This document shows positions 43,742 to 51,691 of a stretch of DNA of 64,000 bases, in pieces. The DNA is taken from assembly GCF_014842255.1 (NCBI RefSeq), contig NZ_JACYVH010000003.1, positions 203,222 to 267,221 of the forward strand. The letters are read 5' to 3'. The position numbers and the translations under genes were made by a program. The first letter of the stretch is position 1. Each line of letters begins with the position of its first letter. The DNA is from Frigoribacterium sp. CFBP 13712 (lineage in GTDB: Bacteria; Actinomycetota; Actinomycetes; Actinomycetales; Microbacteriaceae). The notes beneath the pieces were generated by a model that saw only the letters and a program-made list of their open reading frames with translations, searched no databases and was not told the origin of the DNA.

Positions 43742-44245
43742 ATGACCAGCGCACCCCATGCACGCGACGCACACGACGACGAGCGAGACGGCCCCGACGG
43801 TCGGCACCGCCGACCGGAGGGCCTCGACGACGCGACCGTCGACGCCCTCGGCGAGCTCTCGGCGGCCCTCGAGGTCGTCGAACAGGCCCGAGGGTTCCTC
43901 TACGGATTCCACCGGCTGACCGGCAAGGCCGACCTGGCCCTCGGCGACGCCGTCGAGAAGCTGCGGGCGGCCGGGCACGGCGAGATCGCCGACCAGCTCG
44001 ACCGGGAGCTGATCGGACGCAACGTGATCGACGGGCGATGGACCTTCCAGATCGTCGAGGACTACGACGACGGCTACTACGCGCTGTTCCAGGAGAGCGA
44101 GAAGAACGCTCGTGATGCTCTCGCCGGCGGCAGGAGACATCTGTTCGAGGCGGAGATGAAGGAGGCGCGGCGCACGCCGGGCCATCGCCACCATGCAGCG
44201 CTCCCCCACGACCCCGACGACGGGGAACCCCACGGTCCCGCCTGA
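43742..44245 (+). CDS. hypothetical protein (167 aa), helical
   Basis: 167 aa. Histidine/Asp-rich N-terminal 30 residues, then a helical core (DATVDALGELSAALEVVEQARGFLYGFHRLTGKADLALGDAVEKL at about 30-75) and GRWTFQIVEDYDDGYYALFQESEKNAR near 100. No family is recognised; the core looks like a conserved actinobacterial protein of unknown function. An alternative TTG start at 43727 adds five residues. It lies 12 bases upstream of folE, which may have its own promoter. Confidence 0.66.
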   Translation: MTSAPHARDAHDDERDGPDGRHRRPEGLDDATVDALGELSAALEVVEQARGFLYGFHRLTGKADLALGDAVEKLRAAGHGEIADQLDRELIGRNVIDGRWTFQIVEDYDDGYYALFQESEKNARDALAGGRRHLFEAEMKEARRTPGHRHHAALPHDPDDGEPHGPA

Positions 44246-44257
44246 GATGATGTCGGC

Positions 44258-44851
44258 ATGACGCCGATCGATCAGCCCCGAATCGAGGCCGCCGTCCGCG
44301 AGCTGCTGGCCGCCGTCGGCGAGGACCTCGCCCGTCCCGGCCTGGAGGCCACGCCGCGACGGGTCGCCGAGTCGTACGCGGAGTTCTTCTCCGGTGTCGG
44401 AGTGGACGCCGCGCAGGTCGTCCGCGACAGCGTCGTCGCCGCCGGAGCCGAGCAGTCGGGCGAGCTCGTGATCGTCCGCGACATCCGCTTCCGCTCGATG
44501 TGCGAGCACCACCTGCTCCCCTTCGTGGGCGTCGCCCACGTCGCCTACGTGCCCGGGCGCGAGATCGTCGGGTTGGGGGCGCTCCCCCGCCTGGTCGACA
44601 CCGTGGCGTCGCGCGCCCAGCTGCAGGAGCGTCTCGGCGAGGAGATCGCGCAGGCGCTGAGCGACGGCGCCGAACCGACCGGGGTGCTCGTCGTGCTCGA
44701 CGCCGCGCACGGCTGCGTCACCACCCGCGGGCCGCGCCAGAGCGGCAGCAGCACGGTGACCCTGGCGAGCCGGGGCTCACTGACCGACCCTGCGGCGAGG
44801 GCGGAGGCGATGGCGCTGATCGGCGCCCCGCACGACGGGCGCTCGGCGTGA
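44258..44851 (+). CDS. folE: GTP cyclohydrolase I
   Basis: 197 aa. Zinc ligands in RSMCEHHLLPFVG (Cys and His) and HGCVTTRG (Cys) near 80-90 and 153-160, with GLGALPRLVDTVASRAQLQERLGEEIA forming the pterin pocket. It converts GTP to dihydroneopterin triphosphate, the first step of folate synthesis. GATGAT six bases before the ATG fits a weak leaderless -10. The stop overlaps the start of the dihydropteroate-synthase-like gene. Confidence 0.94.
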   Translation: MTPIDQPRIEAAVRELLAAVGEDLARPGLEATPRRVAESYAEFFSGVGVDAAQVVRDSVVAAGAEQSGELVIVRDIRFRSMCEHHLLPFVGVAHVAYVPGREIVGLGALPRLVDTVASRAQLQERLGEEIAQALSDGAEPTGVLVVLDAAHGCVTTRGPRQSGSSTVTLASRGSLTDPAARAEAMALIGAPHDGRSA

Positions 44852-45828
44852 CGGCGTCACCCGACCGGTGGGTCGAGGGCGCTACGGCCCCCTTCCTCCC
44901 CCCGCTGCACTCCCCCGTGCGACGGATCGGCCGGCGCACGTTCGACTTCTCCCGTCAGGTCGCGGTGATGGCGATCGTGAACCGCACCCCCGACTCGTTC
45001 TTCGACCAGGGCGCCACCTTCGCCCTCGACCGGGCCGTCGCGGCCGCCGTCCAGGCCGCCGACGACGGCGCCGACTGGGTCGACATCGGCGGTGTGCCGT
45101 TCGCGCCCGGGCCCGAGCTGCCCGGTGCTGAGGAGCTCGAGAGGGTCCTCCCGGTGGTCCGGGCCCTCTCGGCCCGCTCCGACGTCGTCGTCTCGGTCGA
45201 CACCTTCCGGGCCGACGTCGCCGAGGCGGTCATCGCGGCCGGAGCCGGCGTGATCAACGACACCACGGGGCTGCACGACCCGCGGCTGGCCGACGTCGTC
45301 GCCGACAGCGACGCGACGCTCGTGATCACCCACAGCCTGGCCGCACCGCGCCGTCCCCACCCGAGTCCGCACTACGACGACGTGACCGTCGAGGTGATCG
45401 ACTTCCTCCGCCGGCGGGTCGACCTCGCCCTCGAGCACGGCGTCCCCCTCGAGCGCATCGTGGTCGACCCGGGCCACGATCTGAACAAGACGACGCGGCA
45501 CACCCTCGACGTGACGCGCCGACTCGCCGAGGTCGCGGCTCTCGGCCACCCCGTGCTCGCCGCCGTGTCGAACAAGGACTTCATCGGCGAATCGCTCGGG
45601 CGAGAGAAGCCCGACCGCCTGCCGGGTTCGTTGGCCGCGGCGACGGTGAGCATCATGCTCGGCGCCCGCATCGTCCGCATGCACGACGTCAGAGCGGCCG
45701 TCGACGCCGTCCGCATGGTCGAGGCCATCGCGGGCTGGCGCGAGCCCGTCCGCGAGGTGCACAACCTGGGCCCCGAGTCCGCCCCTCGAGCCGGCGGGGT
45801 CTCCGACGCCGAGGAGGCGCGCTCATGA
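44848..45828 (+). CDS. folP: dihydropteroate synthase-like protein, FolP2 type
   Basis: 326 aa. DHPS TIM-barrel: MAIVNRTPDSFFDQGATF at 41-58, DWVDIGGVPFAPGPEL at 77-91, VVSVDTFRADVAEAVIAAGAGVINDTTG near 110 and LERIVVDPGHDLNKTTRH near 205. The NRTPDSFFD and DIGGVPFAPG segments match the FolP2 paralogue of mycobacteria. Canonical DHPS loop 2 (GESTRPG, with the Arg contacting pABA/phosphate) is absent. So this may not be the classic folate enzyme or sulfonamide target. GTG start overlapping folE; ATGA overlap with the reductase. Confidence 0.84.
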   Translation: MTASPDRWVEGATAPFLPPLHSPVRRIGRRTFDFSRQVAVMAIVNRTPDSFFDQGATFALDRAVAAAVQAADDGADWVDIGGVPFAPGPELPGAEELERVLPVVRALSARSDVVVSVDTFRADVAEAVIAAGAGVINDTTGLHDPRLADVVADSDATLVITHSLAAPRRPHPSPHYDDVTVEVIDFLRRRVDLALEHGVPLERIVVDPGHDLNKTTRHTLDVTRRLAEVAALGHPVLAAVSNKDFIGESLGREKPDRLPGSLAAATVSIMLGARIVRMHDVRAAVDAVRMVEAIAGWREPVREVHNLGPESAPRAGGVSDAEEARS

Positions 45829-46586
45829 CCTCCCCGATCCTCACGAGGGTGCTCCCCGGCCCTCCCGAGCCGCTCGACCACGAGGCGCTCGTGGCGCTCC
45901 TCTCCCCCGTCGACCGGAGCATCCCGCGGGTCGGCGCGAACGCCGTGTCCAGCATCGACGGCTCCGCCAGCGTCCACGGCCTGTCGGGAGGGCTCGGCAG
46001 CCCGGCCGATCTGCTCGTCTTCGATCTGCTCCGTCGCTTGTGCGATGTCGTGGTGGTCGGCGCCGGAACCGTGCGCTCCGAGGGGTACGGCGCGATGCGT
46101 CTGCACGACGACGACGTGGCCTGGCGCCGGTCGCACGACCTGCCCGATCACCCGGTGTTCGCGATCGTGTCCCGGTCGCTCGACCTCGATCCGTCGAGCG
46201 CCGTGTTCGCCGAGGCCCCGGTGCGCCCCCTCGTCGTCACGACGGAATCCTCACCGCGCGACGCGAGGTCGCGACTCGAGGGCGTGGCCGACGTGGTGGT
46301 CTGGGGTGCGGACCGGGTCGACCCGCGCCTCCTCGTGGCCCTGCTCGTCGAGAGGGGTCTGCCGCAGATCCACACCGAGGGCGGCCCGAGTCTGCTCGGC
46401 GACCTCGTCGACGCCGATCTGCTCGACGAGCTCAACGTGACCGTGTCGCCGACGCTCGTGGCCGGCGAGGGCCCGCGCATCGTCTCCGGCTCCGGCGCGG
46501 GGGCGGTCCGCGGGATGACCCTCGATCACCTGCTCGCCTCCGAGGATGTGCTGCTGGCCAGGTACTCGCGCCGCCGTCCGACCTGA
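45825..46586 (+). CDS. pyrimidine reductase-family protein (RibD C-terminal/dihydrofolate-reductase fold)
   Basis: 253 aa. RibD_C domain: RVGANAVSSIDGSASVHGLSGGLGSPAD at about 36-63, VVVVGAGTVRSEGYG near 72 and EGGPSLLGDLVDADLLDELNVTVSP near 184 for NADPH and substrate binding. Related to mycobacterial Rv2671, which can carry out dihydrofolate reduction when overexpressed. The overlap with folP and folE links it to pterin metabolism. It ends in the hairpin element at 46587. No folB or folK is seen nearby. Confidence 0.85.
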   Translation: MTSPILTRVLPGPPEPLDHEALVALLSPVDRSIPRVGANAVSSIDGSASVHGLSGGLGSPADLLVFDLLRRLCDVVVVGAGTVRSEGYGAMRLHDDDVAWRRSHDLPDHPVFAIVSRSLDLDPSSAVFAEAPVRPLVVTTESSPRDARSRLEGVADVVVWGADRVDPRLLVALLVERGLPQIHTEGGPSLLGDLVDADLLDELNVTVSPTLVAGEGPRIVSGSGAGAVRGMTLDHLLASEDVLLARYSRRRPT

Positions 46587-46621
46587 AGGAGGCGCGCCCC
46601 GGTTCTCGGGACGCGCCTCCT
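46587..46621 (+). repeat. full hairpin copy of the AGGAGGCGCG element, probable terminator
   Basis: AGGAGGCGCGCCCCG...CGGGACGCGCCTCCT with a short loop, starting right after the stop codon of the reductase gene and between convergent genes (next is dhaM). It matches the copy at 19158-19193 at all but about two positions. Confidence 0.75.
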
Positions 46622-46638
46622 CGATCGCCCTCCCCGGG

Positions 46639-47322
46639 TCAGGCCCTCTCGCCGAACCCGTCGTCGATGAGTGCGATCAGCTCGTCGACCGCCGCCTCCG
46701 CGTCGGGTCCCGTGGCCATGATCGCGACGGTCGACCCCGCACCGACGTTCAGACCCATGATGCGGAGCAGGCTCTTGGCGTCGACGCCGTTGACGGTGAT
46801 GTCGGCCTGGAAAGCGGACGCGTGCTTGACCAGCTCGGCCGCGGGGCGGGCGTGCAGCCCCGAGCTGTTGACGATGGTCGTCGACCGCTCGACGGCGTCG
46901 CCGCCACGCAGATCGCGTTCGTCGGCGTGCACGTCGGCGATCCCGGTCGCGCCGGACGCCGCAGCGGCCACCTGCGCGAGGTCTCCCCCGGTCTCGGCGG
47001 CCACCGCGGCGGCCACCGCACCCTCGACGAGCGGTGCGTCGGCGATGACCACGCGCTCCTTCTCGGCATCGTCGAGGAAGTCGACGACCGTCTCGGAGGT
47101 GAGGATGGCCGAGCCGAGGTCGCAGAGCAGGACGGCTCCGCCGCCGGCCGAGGCCGTCGTCAGGGCGGCCGAGATGCGGTCGAAGCTCGTGCCGATCCCG
47201 CCCTCGTCGGTGCCGCCGGCGGCGACGAGCGTGGTCGACGGGGCCATCTGCCTCGCCAGCTCGACGACCCCCTCGGCGATCTTGGCGCTGTGCGAGACGA
47301 TGACTATTCCGATGGTGGGCAT
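46639..47322 (-). CDS. dhaM: dihydroxyacetone kinase phosphotransfer subunit DhaM, fused to HPr domain
   Basis: 227 aa. The first 135 residues form the DhaM EIIA-like domain (IGIVIVSHSAKIAEGVVELA with phospho-His H11). Residues 147-225 form an HPr domain, STTIVNSSGLHARPA with H157 and AKSLLRIMG with regulatory-type S184. DhaM takes phosphate from PTS Enzyme I and HPr and passes it to DhaL-bound ADP, allowing dihydroxyacetone phosphorylation. The HPr fusion would supply its own donor domain; Enzyme I is elsewhere. Last gene of the dhaKLM operon, 3 bases past dhaL. Confidence 0.91.
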   Translation of the reverse strand: MPTIGIVIVSHSAKIAEGVVELARQMAPSTTLVAAGGTDEGGIGTSFDRISAALTTASAGGGAVLLCDLGSAILTSETVVDFLDDAEKERVVIADAPLVEGAVAAAVAAETGGDLAQVAAAASGATGIADVHADERDLRGGDAVERSTTIVNSSGLHARPAAELVKHASAFQADITVNGVDAKSLLRIMGLNVGAGSTVAIMATGPDAEAAVDELIALIDDGFGERA

Positions 47323-47325
47323 GCT

Positions 47326-47976
47326 CTACGACTCCTTGTTCGATCCGGCCGCCGTGTCGGCGGCCGCGGTGATGATGAGGGACGACGACTGGGCTCCCGG
47401 GTCGCGATGCCCGATGGCGCGGTCGCCGAGGTAGCTCGCCCGTCCCTTGCGGGCGACGAGCGGCTCGGTCGCGGCGGCGCCCTCGGCGGCGGCGTCGGCC
47501 GCGGCCCGGAGGACGTCCGCCGGAGTGGCGCCGCTCTCAGCTGCCGCGGCGGCGGCGTCGACGGCCGGGGTCCAGGCGTCGACCATGGTCTTGTCGCCCG
47601 TCTCCGCCTTGCCGCGGAGGACCACGCCGTCGCGCGCCGCGGTCAGCAGGGCGACGACCGCTCGGGCGTCCAGCTCGGACGCGTCGCCCAGGGCCGCCGC
47701 TCCCTTGAGGTAGGCCGTCCCGAGAAGCGGGCCGGCCGCTCCCCCGACGGTCGAGATGAGGGTGGTGGCGACGAGCTTGACCAGAGTCGCCGGCGTCGCG
47801 TCGTCGGGCGTCTGGCCGATGCGCTCCCGGACGGCGGCGAATCCGCGGGCGAGGTTCTCGCCGTGGTCGCCGTCGCCGATCTGGCGGTCGAGTTCGCTCA
47901 GGGTGTGCCGCTCGGTCGTCAGCACCTCCGCCGTCCGTTCGATCCAGGCGCGCACCCAGGTGGAGTCCAGTGTCAT
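47326..47976 (-). CDS. dhaL: dihydroxyacetone kinase subunit DhaL
   Basis: 216 aa all-helical protein with the nucleotide- and magnesium-binding QIGDGDHGENLARGF motif at about 28-42 and GPLLGTAYLKGA near 83. DhaL holds ADP as a cofactor, accepts phosphate from DhaM and transfers it to dihydroxyacetone bound on DhaK. Between dhaK and dhaM on the minus strand. Confidence 0.93.
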   Translation of the reverse strand: MTLDSTWVRAWIERTAEVLTTERHTLSELDRQIGDGDHGENLARGFAAVRERIGQTPDDATPATLVKLVATTLISTVGGAAGPLLGTAYLKGAAALGDASELDARAVVALLTAARDGVVLRGKAETGDKTMVDAWTPAVDAAAAAAESGATPADVLRAAADAAAEGAAATEPLVARKGRASYLGDRAIGHRDPGAQSSSLIITAAADTAAGSNKES

Positions 47977-48013
47977 TCGGTGTTCCTCTCGTGGTCGGTG
48001 AGGGCTGTCACGG

Positions 48014-49015
48014 TCAGCGTCCGCGCCGCAGCGCGGCCGTCTCGACGGGTGCGTCCCAGAGCTCGGTCAGCTCGTCGTCCAGCCGGGTCACGGTGATCGA
48101 CAGCCCCTGCATCTCGAGCGAGGTCACGTAGTCGCCGACGAGGCTGCGCGCCACGGTCACCCCCTGCTCAGAGAGCAGCTCGGCCGCCCGGCGGTACGCG
48201 ATGTAGAGCTCGATGGAGGGGGTCCCGCCCATGCCGTTCACGAAGAGCAGCACCCGGTCGCCCGCTGCGACGCCCAGGTCATCGGTCACCGCCGAGAGCA
48301 GGCGCTCGACGATGGCGTCCACCGGCTCCAGCGGCATGCGCTCGCGGCCCGGTTCGCCGTGGATGCCGACGCCGAACTCGATCTCGTCGTCGCCGAGCAC
48401 GAAGCCGGGCTCGCCGGCGTGGGGAACGGTGCCGGCGGCGAGTGCGACGCCCATCGAGCGGGTCGCGGCCACGGCACGACGGGCGAGAGCCGCCACGGTG
48501 GCGAGGTCGTCGCCCCGCTCGGCGGAGGCACCGGCGATCTTCTCGACGACGACCGTCCCGGCGACGCCGCGACGACCCGCTGTGAACAGGGAGTCCTTGA
48601 CGGCGACGTCGTCGTCGACCAGCACCGACTCCACGGTGATGCCGTCGGCCTCGGCGAGATCGGCCGCCGTCTCGAAGTTGAGCACGTCGCCCGTGTAGTT
48701 CTTGACGATGTAGAGCACCCCGGCTCCCCCGTCGACCGCCGACGTCGCCGCCAGGATCGGATCGGGGGTGGGCGAGGTGAACACGGGGCCGGGCACCGCT
48801 GCGGAGAGCATCCCGTACCCCACGAACCCGGCATGGAGCGGCTCGTGTCCGCTGCCGCCGCCGCTCACGATGGCCACCCTGCCCGGCGTCGGCCCCTCGG
48901 CGCGCCTCACGAACGTCGGATCGTGCGACACGACGACCAGGTCGGCATGGGCCGCCCCGAATCCCGCGACGGCCTCGGCGACGACGTCCGCCGGATCGTT
49001 GATGAGCTTCTTCAT
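48014..49015 (-). CDS. dhaK: dihydroxyacetone kinase subunit DhaK
   Basis: 333 aa, the normal length of PTS-dependent DhaK. GGGSGHEPLHAGFVG at 52-66 is the substrate loop, with H57; the covalent hemiaminal His is in GVGIHGEPG at 219. DhaK binds dihydroxyacetone and is phosphorylated via DhaL/DhaM. ATG 49015 was chosen because MKKLINDP is the family N-terminus; the frame upstream is spurious. First gene of the dhaKLM operon, divergent from glpF with 203 bases between. Confidence 0.93.
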   Translation of the reverse strand: MKKLINDPADVVAEAVAGFGAAHADLVVVSHDPTFVRRAEGPTPGRVAIVSGGGSGHEPLHAGFVGYGMLSAAVPGPVFTSPTPDPILAATSAVDGGAGVLYIVKNYTGDVLNFETAADLAEADGITVESVLVDDDVAVKDSLFTAGRRGVAGTVVVEKIAGASAERGDDLATVAALARRAVAATRSMGVALAAGTVPHAGEPGFVLGDDEIEFGVGIHGEPGRERMPLEPVDAIVERLLSAVTDDLGVAAGDRVLLFVNGMGGTPSIELYIAYRRAAELLSEQGVTVARSLVGDYVTSLEMQGLSITVTRLDDELTELWDAPVETAALRRGR

Positions 49016-49094
49016 CGAAGGTCCTCCTCGTGATGGGAGCCCGTCGACCGGGCTCGCTTCATTCCTCCACGAAAGTACTCCGCTCGGACATCCG

Positions 49095-49108
49095 TGCACA
49101 TGTGTGCA
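49095..49108. promoter_or_regulatory. candidate operator, TGCACA-TG-TGTGCA
   Basis: Perfect 14-base dyad in the dhaK-glpF divergent region, 80 bases upstream of dhaK. A second dyad is 46 bases further on. Confidence 0.5.
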
Positions 49109-49153
49109 AACCACCTGATTCGGCCAGTCATGGTGTGCCGTCCCCGCACTAGT

Positions 49154-49165
49154 GTGTGCTCACAC
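49154..49165. promoter_or_regulatory. candidate operator, GTGTG-CT-CACAC
   Basis: Perfect 5-base arms with a 2-base spacer, 53 bases before the glpF start. With the dyad at 49095 it suggests a shared regulator of dha and glp genes, for example of the GntR or IclR kind. No regulator gene is in this cluster. Confidence 0.42.
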
Positions 49166-49218
49166 GCTCACCGCGGGTTGCACAGTCGCAGCCCGCCCGA
49201 CGACTAAGGAAGGTCGAC

Positions 49219-49938
49219 GTGGACCTGGGACTGATTTTTCTCTCTGAAGTGGTGGGCACGGCGATGCTCATCCTGCTCGGTGGCGGCGTCGTCGCCAACG
49301 TGGCACTCACGAAGTCGAAGGGCTTCAACGGCGGCACGCTGATGGTCAACTTCGGTTGGGGCCTCGCCGTCTTCGCCGGTGTCACCGTCTCGTACTCGTC
49401 CGGTGCGGCGCTCAACCCGGCCGTCAGCCTCGCGCAGCTGATCCTGGGCAACATCGACTTCGTCGCGTTCCTCGTCTACCTGGCCGCGCAGATGATCGGT
49501 GCGATCATCGGCGCCGTGCTCGTCTGGCTCGTGTACAAGAACCACTTCGACGAAGAGCCCGACCCCGCCGCCAAGCTGGGCGTCTTCTCGACCGGGCCCG
49601 CCATCCGCAACTACGGCTGGAACCTCGTCACCGAGATCATCGCGACCTTCGCATTCGTGCTGGTCGTCATCGGCTTCACCAACGGCGGCACCCCGGCCGA
49701 GCTCGGCGCCATCCCCGTCGCCTTCCTCGTGATCGCGATCGGCGCCTCCCTCGGTGGGCCCACCGGCTACGCCATCAACCCTGCCCGTGACCTCGGCCCG
49801 CGCATCGCGCACGCCTTCCTCCCCATCAAGGGCAAGGGCTCGAGCGACTGGTCCTACGCCTGGGTCCCCGTCGCCGGCCCGCTGATCGGTGGCGCCCTCG
49901 CCGCCGTCGTCTCGGGCGCGCTGCTCCCCATCGCCTGA
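49219..49938 (+). CDS. glpF: glycerol uptake facilitator / aquaglyceroporin
   Basis: 239 aa, six membrane helices with two NPA half-helices: GAALNPAVSLA at 62-72 and GYAINPARDLGPR near 182-194. The Asp after the second NPAR is the mark of glycerol facilitators rather than water-only channels. Start GTG 49219 with AAGGAAGG (49206-49213) upstream; the frame upstream reaches into the promoter and is not used. Glycerol entering here is phosphorylated by GlpK, encoded 102 bases downstream. Confidence 0.92.
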   Translation: MDLGLIFLSEVVGTAMLILLGGGVVANVALTKSKGFNGGTLMVNFGWGLAVFAGVTVSYSSGAALNPAVSLAQLILGNIDFVAFLVYLAAQMIGAIIGAVLVWLVYKNHFDEEPDPAAKLGVFSTGPAIRNYGWNLVTEIIATFAFVLVVIGFTNGGTPAELGAIPVAFLVIAIGASLGGPTGYAINPARDLGPRIAHAFLPIKGKGSSDWSYAWVPVAGPLIGGALAAVVSGALLPIA

Positions 49939-49966
49939 CCCGAACCCACGACTCATCGCTGATCGC

Positions 49967-50004
49967 GGCGGGCCCACGCCCCTCCGGGGCGAACCCGGCC
50001 CGCC
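49967..50004 (+). promoter_or_regulatory. double stem-loop between glpF and glpK
   Basis: Outer arms GGCGGGCC (49967-49974) and GGCCCGCC (49997-50004) enclose an inner CGCCCC/GGGGCG stem. It may be an attenuator or mRNA stability element within the operon. It lies between two genes of one pathway, so full termination is not expected. Confidence 0.45.
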
Positions 50005-50040
50005 ACGGTCGACACCATCAACGACGAAGGAGACACACCC

Positions 50041-51558
50041 GTGAGCGACGACTACATTCTCGCCATCGACCAGGGCACCACGAGCACCCGCGCCATCATC
50101 TTCGACCACTCGGGCACCATCGTGTCCACCGGTCAGAAGGAGCACGAGCAGATCTTCCCGCGCGCCGGCTGGGTCGAGCACGACCCGCTCGAGATCTGGA
50201 CGAACACCCGCGAGGTCATCGGCCAGGCCCTCTCGCGAGCCGACATCACGCGCCACAACATCAAGGCCGTCGGCATCACCAACCAGCGCGAGACCGCCGT
50301 CGTGTGGGACAGGACCACGGGCAAGCCGGTCTACAACGCGATCGTCTGGCAGGACACCCGCACGCAGTCCATCGTCGACCGGCTCGCCGCCGACGGTGGC
50401 GTCGAGCGCTTCAAGCCCATCGTCGGGCTGCCGCTCGCGACCTACTTCTCGGGCACCAAGATCGTCTGGATCCTCGAGAACGTCGAGGGTGCACGCGAGA
50501 AGGCCGAAGCGGGCGACCTCATGTTCGGCACCACCGACTCGTGGGTCATCTGGAACCTCACCGGCGGCGTCGACGGCGGCGTGCACGTCACCGACGTGAC
50601 GAACGCCTCGCGGACCCTCTTCATGGACCTCGAGACGCTCCAGTGGCGCGACGACATCCTCGAGGCGTTCGACGTGCCGAAGTCGATGCTCCCCGAGATC
50701 AAGAGCTCGTCCGAGGTCTACGGCACGGTCGAGTCCTCGAACCTGCTGCGCGAGGTGCCGATCGCCGGCATCCTCGGCGACCAGCAGGCCGCCACGTTCG
50801 GTCAGGCCGCCTTCGACCAGGGCGAGTCGAAGAACACCTACGGCACCGGCAACTTCCTCATCTTCAACACGGGCGAGGAGATCGTCCACTCGAAGAACGG
50901 TCTGCTGACGACGCTCGGCTACAAGCTCGGCGACGCCGCCCCGCACTACGCGCTGGAGGGGTCGATCGCCGTCACCGGATCGCTCATCCAGTGGCTGCGC
51001 GACAACCTCGGCATCATCGGCTCGGCGGCGGAGGTCGAAGAGCTGGCCAAGACCGTCGACGACAACGGCGGCGTGTACTTCGTGCCGGCGTTCTCGGGCC
51101 TCTTCGCGCCGTACTGGCGTTCGGACGCCCGCGGTGCGCTGGTTGGTCTGACCCGCTACGTCAACAAGGGCCACATCGCCCGCGCGGCGCTCGAGGCCAC
51201 GGCCTTCCAGACCCGCGAGGTGCTCGACGCGGTCAACGCCGACTCGGGCGTCGACCTGACCGAGCTGAAGGTCGACGGCGGCATGACCGCCAACGACGCT
51301 CTCATGCAGTTCCAGGCCGACATCCTCGACGTCCCGGTGGTCCGCCCCGTGGTCGCCGAGACCACGGCGCTCGGCGCGGCCTACGCAGCCGGTCTCGCGG
51401 TCGGCTTCTGGGAGACCCTCGACGACCTGCGTCAGAACTGGCAGGAGGACAAGCGCTGGACTCCGAACATCGAGGCCGACGAGCGCGACCGCACCCTGCG
51501 CCTCTGGAAGAAGGCCGTCACGAAGACCTTCGACTGGGTCGACGACGACGTGAACTGA
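50041..51558 (+). CDS. glpK: glycerol kinase
   Basis: 505 aa, FGGY fold. N-terminal ATP/phosphate motif [18 protein letters not shown] at 8-25, [11 protein letters not shown] near 40, [14 protein letters not shown] near 80, WQDTRT near 103 and C-terminal [23 protein letters not shown] near 410. GTG start with AAGGAG upstream. Phosphorylates glycerol to sn-glycerol-3-phosphate. GlpD is not in the window, so the fate of the product depends on a gene elsewhere. Confidence 0.96.
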   Translation: MSDDYILAIDQGTTSTRAIIFDHSGTIVSTGQKEHEQIFPRAGWVEHDPLEIWTNTREVIGQALSRADITRHNIKAVGITNQRETAVVWDRTTGKPVYNAIVWQDTRTQSIVDRLAADGGVERFKPIVGLPLATYFSGTKIVWILENVEGAREKAEAGDLMFGTTDSWVIWNLTGGVDGGVHVTDVTNASRTLFMDLETLQWRDDILEAFDVPKSMLPEIKSSSEVYGTVESSNLLREVPIAGILGDQQAATFGQAAFDQGESKNTYGTGNFLIFNTGEEIVHSKNGLLTTLGYKLGDAAPHYALEGSIAVTGSLIQWLRDNLGIIGSAAEVEELAKTVDDNGGVYFVPAFSGLFAPYWRSDARGALVGLTRYVNKGHIARAALEATAFQTREVLDAVNADSGVDLTELKVDGGMTANDALMQFQADILDVPVVRPVVAETTALGAAYAAGLAVGFWETLDDLRQNWQEDKRWTPNIEADERDRTLRLWKKAVTKTFDWVDDDVN

Positions 51559-51570
51559 GTCCCGACGACG

Positions 51571-51604
51571 AACGGGCCCGCTCCCCTCGGGGAGCGGGCC
51601 CGTT
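51571..51604 (+). terminator. intrinsic terminator after glpK
   Basis: AACGGGCCCGCTCCCC at 51571-51586 and GGGGAGCGGGCCCGTT at 51589-51604 form a perfect 16-bp stem, 12 bases past the glpK stop. Serves the glpF-glpK transcript. Confidence 0.82.
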
Positions 51605-51660
51605 CCGCGTCTCAGGCGGTCGTCCTGTCCATCGACCCCGTCAGCCCGTCCATCGAGCCG

Positions 51661-51670
51661 AGGAGGCGCG
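51661..51670 (+). repeat. solo copy of the AGGAGGCGCG dispersed word
   Basis: CCGAGGAGGCGCGGG occurs between glpK and the end of trpD, directly followed by a GGTCGGCCGACC palindrome (51671-51682). Confidence 0.5.
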
Positions 51671-51691
51671 GGTCGGCCGACCGGGGCGACC

